A stretch of DNA of 13,979 bases from contig WFRC01000306.1 in assembly GCA_015486685.1 (NCBI GenBank), forward strand, positions 1 to 13,979, read 5' to 3'. Under the pieces are notes generated by a model. That model was given only the letters and a program-made list of their open reading frames with translations, was not told the DNA's origin and did no database searches. Source of the stretch: Caldifarciminota bacterium. GTDB taxonomy: Bacteria > Hydrothermota > UBA3072 > WFRC01. The position numbers were made by a program, and so were the translations under genes. Of the stretch, positions 1 through 5,786 are shown in pieces. Position 1 is the stretch's first letter; each line of letters starts with the position of its first letter.

Positions 1-1080
1 AATCCTTTCGCTTGCTTTTCCATCTCCATAGGGGTTTCCTTTGATAGACATCCTTTTGTATTTATCTGGATTATCAAGAATTTCATTCACTTCAGAATAT
101 ATTTTCTCTTCATCGCTTCCCAATAGTTTAGATATTCCTGCCTCAACACCTTCTCCCCTTTCTGTTTTTTCTCTCAAAACAAAAACAGGTACTCCAAATG
201 TAGGTGCTTCCTCTTGAATACCTCCTGAATCGGTAAGCACAATGTAAGCCTTTGATAAAAGATAAGCAAGTGTTGGATAATCAACAGGGGGTATCAAGAT
301 AATATTTTTTACATCCTTGAAAATTTTTTCAGCAAGTTTTTTAACATTTGGATTTGGATGAACAGGATATATAATGATTATATCATCCCTTTTTTCTGCA
401 ATCCGTTTTATAGCAGAGAATATTCTATTTAATGGTTTTCCAAAATTCTCTCTTCTGTGTGCTGTTAATAATATTAATTTTTTATTATCGGGGAGCAATC
501 TTTTTATATTTTTGTCAGGCGGACGGTTATTAACTATCCACAGGAGGGCATCTATGCCGGTATTCCCCGTTATAGATATTTTATCTTCGGAAATTCCATC
601 CCTTAAAAGATTTTCTTTCGCTTTATTCGTAGGTGCAAAGCATAGATCAGCGATATGGTCAATATATACCCTGTTTATTTCTTCCGGAAAGGGTTGGTAC
701 TTATCAAATGTCCGAAGCCCTGCCTCTATATGGGCAACCGGAATTTTGTTGTAAAATCCTGCCAGGGCAGAGGCAAACGAAGATGTAGTATCACCCTGAA
801 CGATTATAATGTTAGGTTTTTCCTCCTGCATAATCTTTCCCATACCCTGTAACACTGATATAGTAGTATAGAAAAGATTTTGATTGGGTTTCATAATATT
901 AAAATCTATCTTTACCTCAAAATCAAACATTTTGATTACCTGCAACAACATCTCTTTATGTTGGGATGTAGCAACAACTACAGGCTCTATAACATTATCT
1001 TCTTTCGCTTTCCTAATAACTGGCGCCATCTTGATTGCATCAGGCCTCGTCCCGATTACGAATACTCCCTTTTTCTTCAT
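1..1080 (-). CDS. wecB: UDP-N-acetylglucosamine 2-epimerase (non-hydrolysing), 3' end outside window
   Basis: Interconverts UDP-GlcNAc and UDP-ManNAc in the cytoplasm, supplying ManNAc-type sugars for surface polysaccharide. The frame is open for 360 codons from the ATG at 1078-1080 to the window edge; the family usually runs about 370-380 residues, so only a short C-terminus is missing. Visible family motifs are GTRPDAIKMAP (residues 10-20), QGDT (95-98, Asp97), HIEAGLRT (117-124, Glu119), PFPEEINR (130-137, Glu133), TAHRREN (206-212, His208) and LTDSGGIQEEAP (282-293). Asp, Glu, Glu and His correspond to the catalytic set known in E. coli WecB. The usual TERPE motif reads TERGE (306-310), a small deviation. 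The ATG overlaps the stop of the upstream lipoprotein gene by one base (TAATG), with a moderate AAGG ribosome site, so translational coupling is likely. It is the last visible gene of the protease-lipoprotein-epimerase operon. Confidence 0.93.
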   Translation of the reverse strand, partial: MKKKGVFVIGTRPDAIKMAPVIRKAKEDNVIEPVVVATSQHKEMLLQVIKMFDFEVKIDFNIMKPNQNLFYTTISVLQGMGKIMQEEKPNIIIVQGDTTSSFASALAGFYNKIPVAHIEAGLRTFDKYQPFPEEINRVYIDHIADLCFAPTNKAKENLLRDGISEDKISITGNTGIDALLWIVNNRPPDKNIKRLLPDNKKLILLTAHRRENFGKPLNRIFSAIKRIAEKRDDIIIIYPVHPNPNVKKLAEKIFKDVKNIILIPPVDYPTLAYLLSKAYIVLTDSGGIQEEAPTFGVPVFVLREKTERGEGVEAGISKLLGSDEEKIYSEVNEILDNPDKYKRMSIKGNPYGDGKASERI

Positions 1081-2723
1081 TAATTTACCTTTTTATATGT
1101 TCCATTGCTAATAATAAAAATAGGCACTTTTTGTATTCCTCCTTCATTGTTAAAAAATCCTGCTGCCAATGGAATCTTTATCGCTTTCTTCAATTTCAGA
1201 AAATTACCTCTACTGTTCAGGATAGTAAAAAGCAGATTTGCTGCATCATACCCAAGCGCAGAATGCCTGGATGGTTTATTGCCAAATACCTCTTGAAATT
1301 TAGAAATAAAAATACTGTCGGGGGAATATGGCAGGTCGGCACATACCACGCCTTCCATATATCCCTTATCTGCATTGCTCTCTAATAAACTGTTGTTTTT
1401 CCATCCATCTCCACCAAATATTTGCGATTTCACTTCATAATATTTTAATTGAGGTGCAATAAGTGAAATTTCTTCCGGATATGCAGGAATAAATATCAAT
1501 TCAGGATTTTTATCCCTAATACGGATAATTTCCTGTTTAAAATCTGTTTTCTCCGGAGGATATGAGACCTCAACCAGTACATTTCCTCCAAGAGAATTGA
1601 ATTCCCGAACAAAGACATTTTCAAGTGTTCTGCCGTAATGTGTCGCAGGAAAAAGTGTAGCAGCAGTCTTAAATCCCAATTCGCTGTAGGCATAATGTGC
1701 GATTGCTTTACCTTCCATTGTTAAAGACCTGTTTATTAATATAATATACGGACTTAATTGTTCCAGGGATTCATCCGTTGCAGTAGGAGAGATTAAAGGA
1801 ATTTTGTAAATATCTGAAATTGTACCTACAGTAAGTATATTTATATCCAGAATAGGGCCTATAAATCCTTTAATTTTCCTATCCTTCAATTTTTTTGCCA
1901 TCTTGTATGCAGTAATGGGATTGCCTTTCGTATCAGAAAAAATAGGGTAAAAATCCCTATAATACGAGGCGACAATGATACCTTTTTTTATCTCTTCTCC
2001 GATGTCTTTATAGGTGCCTGATAATGGAAGAAGTACACCAATGTTAATGAGCTTTTTCTTGCTTATAATTCTCTTTGCCTCTTTTCCATAAGAAGTTTCA
2101 GGAAAATCATCACATACCTTTTTATATATTTTCAAGGCATCTTTTTCCTTGCCTGTTTTGTATAATTTTTTTGCAGCAGTAAATAGAACCTGAGGAAGCA
2201 AAGTTTTTGATTGAATAAACTTTACACCTTTTACGAGGGATTGAGCATTTACTAATGAAAATATGTTTTTTATGTATCTTTTTGCATCGGGTATCTGGGT
2301 TGAAGCCTTTGAAAAATCTAGAAATGCCCTATCATAATCCTTTTTTGAGAGATATATAATACCTCTGAAATACCATAATTTTGGGAGAAATAAACTATTA
2401 GGATGCTTCTTTTCAAATCTATCAAAAAGGTTAAGTGCTTTATCAAAATCTCCTTCATTATATGTATTTACTGCCTGATTATATTCTTCTGTTGGATGAA
2501 TTTCAGAGGGGTATTTAATTTCCCTCTTTTGAATGCAGGAAAGGGATGTGAGAATAAATATAAGAAAAAAAACGCTTACCACTAACCGCTTACTGCTGAT
2601 GAAAAGGGTATGGTTAATAGGGTATGGGGTATAGTAATTTTTCATTTTTTCTTGCATCTTTTTTTTCAATACCCTATACCTTACCCACCATATTTTAACT
2701 TTACCAATATCCGTCTTTCTCAT
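1080..2723 (-). CDS. Lipoprotein with TPR repeats and a type-1 periplasmic-binding domain
   Basis: 547 residues from the outermost ATG. A hydrophobic stretch (about 47-61) ends in S-L-S-C (Cys63), a plausible though non-canonical lipobox, so the protein is probably an envelope-anchored lipoprotein. Residues about 77-220 form TPR-like helices (EYNQAVNTYNEGDFDKAL, then DALKIYKKVCDDFPETSYG). Residues about 226-547 are a Peripla_BP_6/LivJ-like fold (INIGVLLPLSGTYKDIGEEI, GFIGPI, PLISPTATDE, FGGDGW). The TPR plus binding-fold order is that of LpoA-like activators and of many orphan receptor lipoproteins; the ligand cannot be told. No ABC permease or ATPase is adjacent. The start at 2723 overlaps the protease stop (ATGA) and was chosen for that reason, but no ribosome site supports it. 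Met27 (ATG 2643-2645) gives a more normal signal peptide and is a real alternative. Codons before Cys63 are largely made of 7-bp repeat arrays. Confidence 0.85.
   Translation of the reverse strand: MRKTDIGKVKIWWVRYRVLKKKMQEKMKNYYTPYPINHTLFISSKRLVVSVFFLIFILTSLSCIQKREIKYPSEIHPTEEYNQAVNTYNEGDFDKALNLFDRFEKKHPNSLFLPKLWYFRGIIYLSKKDYDRAFLDFSKASTQIPDAKRYIKNIFSLVNAQSLVKGVKFIQSKTLLPQVLFTAAKKLYKTGKEKDALKIYKKVCDDFPETSYGKEAKRIISKKKLINIGVLLPLSGTYKDIGEEIKKGIIVASYYRDFYPIFSDTKGNPITAYKMAKKLKDRKIKGFIGPILDINILTVGTISDIYKIPLISPTATDESLEQLSPYIILINRSLTMEGKAIAHYAYSELGFKTAATLFPATHYGRTLENVFVREFNSLGGNVLVEVSYPPEKTDFKQEIIRIRDKNPELIFIPAYPEEISLIAPQLKYYEVKSQIFGGDGWKNNSLLESNADKGYMEGVVCADLPYSPDSIFISKFQEVFGNKPSRHSALGYDAANLLFTILNSRGNFLKLKKAIKIPLAAGFFNNEGGIQKVPIFIISNGTYKKVN
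2570..2694. repeat. Pair of heptad arrays inside the lipoprotein coding start
   Basis: On the plus strand TGAAAAG, GGTATGG, TTAATAG, GGTATGG, GGTATAG run in register at 2600-2634. On the minus strand AGCAGTA, AGCGGTT, AGTGGTA, AGCGTTT run at 2597-2570. At 2667-2694 units CAATACC, CTATACC, TTACCCA, CCATATT run on the plus strand, the complement of the GGTAT units, so the two arrays form an inverted pair (ATAGGGTAT at 2617-2625 with ATACCCTAT at 2669-2677). All lie within the first 52 codons of the lipoprotein frame. Confidence 0.7.
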
Positions 2724-5413
2724 TTAACTAGGATTATCTTTTTTATTACAGAATTATTTTTGGAATCTATTTTCATAAAATATACACCTGAATGCAGTTT
2801 GCTAAGATTAAAAATCCCCTTATTATATGCACTGTTCCATCCCTTTACCATAATTCTTCTACCTGTAATATCATATATATGTACTTTTACATTTGTATTT
2901 GATGGAAGAATGAGATGTATTTTTCCTGAGGTAGGATTAGGATAAACAGAGTAATTAAATATTCCACCTTTTTTCTCAGGGATGCCAAAGTCTGGTTCAC
3001 CTACATATCCTGTTCTTCTGGAATTTCCTCTGAACATATTCCAGTAATTTCCCTTAATTGTCTTTGTTTTATAATCAATCGCATACATTCCTTTATTTGT
3101 CCCCTCTACAATCTCCATATCCCCATCATTATCAATATCGTCTATTGCTGGAGGTGTTGCATCCCCCGCAGTAGTAATAGGGAATGAAGATATTACTTGT
3201 CCCGAGGAACTGTACGCATACACATTGCCTGCACCATTTACGATAACCTCTTCTGTCCCGCTACTATCTATATCTGAAAATACAATAGAGCCTTGAACCC
3301 TTAAACCTATAAACACAGGCCATCCAGGAACATAGGAACCATCAGGATTTAATCCATATATATATTTATCATCTGAGCCTATAAAGATTTCCAGATCTCC
3401 ATCTCCGTCAATATCTGTCAATGCAGGTGATGTCCTTATATCTCCACCTGTCCCTACTTTTGCATATACACTGCCATCACTATTCAGTATATACAAAGTA
3501 TCATTAAATGAGCCAATAATAACCTTTACGCCTTCTGTAAATTTTCCTATAGATGGTGATTCTGGAAAGCCCATACTTGCCTTAAATGGCCATCCCGACA
3601 AAATTTTTCCAAATCTGTTGATTGCATAAACATCTCCCTTTACAGTGCCATAAATTATATCGGGAAAACCATCGTTATCTATATCCCCTGTTGCTACACC
3701 TGTTAAAATAATTGCACTATCAGGGGATTGAAATGGGAACGAATCAGATAGTGTGCCATCATCCCTTAAAACAAATATTTCCCCTTTCATACCACCTATA
3801 ATTATCTCATATAAAGAGTCTTTATCCAAATCTTCAATTACGGGGGTTGACCTGAAAGGTTCATCGGTTTTATATGACCACATTACACTGCCACTATCAT
3901 CTACTGCATATATTGTGCTGTCAAATCCCGCGGCAATAATTTCAATCCTTCCATCTCTATTTATATCATATGCAGATACGCTTCCATAGGTAACATTTGT
4001 AATTTTTGTTGGGAAACCTGCAACATTATTCCCCTGGGAATCCTTTACATATAGATAACCATTTCCCGTAGAATAAATCACATCCTTTTTGCCTGTATTA
4101 TACATATCCATTAAAATAGGAGAACTTATTACGGCATCCGAATACTGCGGCCAACCATACTGTTCATATGAGACAGGAATAATAAAATGAAGTGATTTAT
4201 ACCAATTTTCTCCCCCTTCACCCTGTCCCTGAACAAACATTTCTAGCGGAATATTCCCTGTGGAATCGAAATTTACATTTATAGGGAACGGGTCTGTGGA
4301 ATTTTCCACTGTATCACAGCTAAGTATATTGCCGTACCAGGCAGTGGAATCTGCAATAGAAACATTAGTGTATGGAGTGTCTCTTAGAACCGTTGAAACA
4401 TTTGATGCATTTCCCCATCCTGAACCATTGTATAATTTTACTGAAAGGAGTGCATCTTCTCCTGGATTCAATACACCATCATTATCCCCTGTAGAATCAT
4501 TTATCGAAGAACCTGCGTATACAACATCTGGATAATCTGTTGTATCAGGAGTGAGCCAAAATGCATATTGTTCTATATTACACTCACCCCAACCAATCCT
4601 GAAATACCCATTCTCACCCCAACCAGGTCCCCAGCTATTTTTGCATATCCAGCACGAATCTGCATCATTCCATCCCACTGCAACAACAGCATGTCCTCCT
4701 TCATAATCTCCTGAAGTATGCCTATATACACCTCCTGAATAATACATAAAATCCGCATATACATCAAAACATACAATTATAGGTCCGTATGTTTCTAATG
4801 CTGTTTTTAATGCATCAACAGAAGAAAATATTGAGCCATGGCTTGATACCTTTCTTGTTGTAAATACAGCGGTGGAACACTCCCTTGAAATGGATATTGT
4901 ATCCTCTGCATAGTATGGAAGGCATTCTTCTGATGGCACACCATATTTTTCCAGTGTATCCAGCGCTAAATCAGGGTCATAGCCACTACATCCAGCAGAA
5001 ACACGAGATAACAATGCCTGCTCTGACAGGTCATTGGATTTATTCTCTCCTCCTCCAACCACATTTATATCCTGTTCCAGTGCTCCTATTACTGCAAAAT
5101 CCCAGCAGCTGCCACACTGTCCCTGGTTCCTTATAGGTGTTGTATAATCTATGCCATTCATATTTCTCCAATCCAGTGTTTCAGGATGCGGCGCTTTATG
5201 TGTTGGATATAAAACATTCTTTCTTACAATCTTTTTCGGGATTCTGGCTCCCAATAAAAACTTCCAATCTAATTCTGAAAGTTTGCTCACAGGATTTTCC
5301 TCTGCAATCCATTTATAATGCTTTTTCTGGATTTCATAATTTAATGTATTAACATCCAGTTTAGCACCCAGCAGAGGAAGGACTAATAATAAAAAATAAA
5401 ATATTTTTTTCAT
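2720..5413 (-). CDS. Secreted papain-family (C1A) cysteine protease with beta-propeller and T9SS C-terminal sorting domain
   Basis: 897 residues. A signal peptide (about 1-17) is followed by a short propeptide-like segment (about 18-75) and a C1A peptidase (about 78-288). The catalytic set is present: oxyanion Gln97 and Cys103 in NQGQCGSCW, His241 in GGHAVVAVGW, Asn259 in KNSWGPGWGENGYF. Next comes an Ig/CARDB-like beta region (about 295-415, GVLNPGEDALLSV). About eight FG-GAP/VCBS-type propeller blades follow (about 425-800), with acidic loops such as DINRDGR, DIDNDGF, DIDGDGD and DIDNDGD that should bind Ca2+. The tail (about 817-897) has YPNPTSGKI, IYDITGR and GVYFMKI...KKIILVK, the hallmarks of the type A T9SS sorting domain, so export to the surface or medium is expected. 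The start is firm: AGGAGG lies 4 bases before the ATG. It heads an operon and overlaps the lipoprotein gene by 4 bases. Fold and catalysis are clear; the natural substrate is unknown. Confidence 0.93.
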   Translation of the reverse strand: MKKIFYFLLLVLPLLGAKLDVNTLNYEIQKKHYKWIAEENPVSKLSELDWKFLLGARIPKKIVRKNVLYPTHKAPHPETLDWRNMNGIDYTTPIRNQGQCGSCWDFAVIGALEQDINVVGGGENKSNDLSEQALLSRVSAGCSGYDPDLALDTLEKYGVPSEECLPYYAEDTISISRECSTAVFTTRKVSSHGSIFSSVDALKTALETYGPIIVCFDVYADFMYYSGGVYRHTSGDYEGGHAVVAVGWNDADSCWICKNSWGPGWGENGYFRIGWGECNIEQYAFWLTPDTTDYPDVVYAGSSINDSTGDNDGVLNPGEDALLSVKLYNGSGWGNASNVSTVLRDTPYTNVSIADSTAWYGNILSCDTVENSTDPFPINVNFDSTGNIPLEMFVQGQGEGGENWYKSLHFIIPVSYEQYGWPQYSDAVISSPILMDMYNTGKKDVIYSTGNGYLYVKDSQGNNVAGFPTKITNVTYGSVSAYDINRDGRIEIIAAGFDSTIYAVDDSGSVMWSYKTDEPFRSTPVIEDLDKDSLYEIIIGGMKGEIFVLRDDGTLSDSFPFQSPDSAIILTGVATGDIDNDGFPDIIYGTVKGDVYAINRFGKILSGWPFKASMGFPESPSIGKFTEGVKVIIGSFNDTLYILNSDGSVYAKVGTGGDIRTSPALTDIDGDGDLEIFIGSDDKYIYGLNPDGSYVPGWPVFIGLRVQGSIVFSDIDSSGTEEVIVNGAGNVYAYSSSGQVISSFPITTAGDATPPAIDDIDNDGDMEIVEGTNKGMYAIDYKTKTIKGNYWNMFRGNSRRTGYVGEPDFGIPEKKGGIFNYSVYPNPTSGKIHLILPSNTNVKVHIYDITGRRIMVKGWNSAYNKGIFNLSKLHSGVYFMKIDSKNNSVIKKIILVK

Positions 5414-5417
5414 ATTA

Positions 5418-5423
5418 CCTCCT
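5418..5423 (-). promoter_or_regulatory. Shine-Dalgarno of the protease gene
   Basis: AGGAGG followed by TAAT and ATG. The same AGGAGGTAAT leader precedes the pilin-like gene at 13825, and ppdK has AGGAGG with the same 4-base spacing. Leaders of operon-first genes here are strong, while downstream genes rely on overlaps. Confidence 0.85.
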
Positions 5424-5440
5424 TTGTTTGTTTCACAAAC

Positions 5441-5495
5441 ATTTCAAATTGCAAATTTTCTCGTAAATCGTAAATCGTTATTCGTTAATTGTAAA
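5441..5495 (+). repeat. Degenerate heptad array upstream of the protease gene
   Basis: Five heptads in register from 5461 to 5495: TCGTAAA, TCGTAAA, TCGTTAT, TCGTTAA, TTGTAAA. Two more related units (ATTTCAA, ATTGCAA) at 5441-5454 are offset by one base. The first two units are identical. Confidence 0.75.
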
Positions 5496-5534
5496 AACAA
5501 CAGAAGAAAGTATACCTTTTATTTCATTTCTTTT

Positions 5535-5632
5535 CACGCTTTACGCCTCACGCTTTACGGTCTTTCTCATTTCACAATTTACGCCTTACGAGTTTTATCA
5601 TTTTGCACTTTGCAATTTTCATTTCGCATTAA
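5535..5632. repeat. Degenerate heptad array, about 14 units in one register
   Basis: The 11-mer CACGCTTTACG occurs at 5535-5545 and again at 5549-5559, a period of 14 (two heptads). Related units continue in sevens to 5632, for example TTTCACA, ATTTACG, CCTTACG, then GCACTTT and GCAATTT. Read on the minus strand the early units have the form CGTRARG. The 12-mer at 5579-5590 recurs in reverse complement at 13944-13955. Confidence 0.7.
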
Positions 5633-5644
5633 TTCTCCTCCCCG

Positions 5645-5690
5645 CCTGTGAGATTGCCACGGGACTTCGTCCCTCGCAATGACAATACTG
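5645..5690. repeat. REP-like dispersed hairpin element
   Basis: A nested palindrome. GGGAC (5661-5665) pairs with GTCCC (5669-5673) around a TTC loop, and ATTGC (5653-5657) pairs with GCAAT (5676-5680). On the minus strand it reads TCATTGCGAGGGACGAAGTC, ending in GCAATCTCA. From general knowledge, elements of the form TCATTGCGAG...GCAATCTC recur between genes in many unrelated bacterial genomes. Only one copy is in this window, so mobility cannot be shown. There is no following T-run, so it does not look like a standard terminator. Confidence 0.65.
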
Positions 5691-5709
5691 GGAGCCCTTA
5701 TTTTTTTCC

Positions 5710-5786
5710 TCATCTATTCATTCACCCATTACCGTTTCTTCCTCATTCTCTCTTTCCCCTATATCCTCGCTACTCATTCCTCGCTA
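5710..5786 (-). repeat. Heptad array starting at the ppdK stop codon
   Basis: On the minus strand the first units are TAGCGAG (5786-5780), GAATGAG, TAGCGAG and GATATAG. The 11-mer TCCTCGCTACT appears on the plus strand at 5764-5774 and 5778-5788 (period 14). Later units are purine-rich and their period is less certain. The TAG of the first unit is the ppdK stop. The end at 5708-5725 matches 8701-8718 in 17 of 18 bases. Confidence 0.6.

Larger units (their letters stand above)
5414..5783. other. Gene-free spacer of 370 bp, mostly heptad-repeat filler
   Basis: Lies downstream of ppdK and upstream of the protease gene. It holds three runs of degenerate 7-bp repeats (about 5441-5495, 5535-5632, 5710-5786) and one REP-like hairpin (5645-5690). 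No open frame here resembles a protein. The protease operon must either have its own promoter here or depend on read-through from ppdK. The best candidate promoter found is weak. Confidence 0.7.

Noticed and set aside
3753..5352. Plus-strand open frames opposite the protease gene
   Set aside because: They are antisense to a gene with clear domains and have no recognisable protein features or ribosome sites.
5425..5441. Short hairpin TGTTTG/CAAACA before the protease ribosome site
   Set aside because: Six AT-rich base pairs only; too weak to call a regulatory structure.
5467..5495. Minus-strand promoter TTTACA-17-TACGAT for the protease operon
   Set aside because: The boxes fall entirely within the TCGTAAA repeat units and the -10 matches in only four of six positions, so it cannot be told from the repeat itself.
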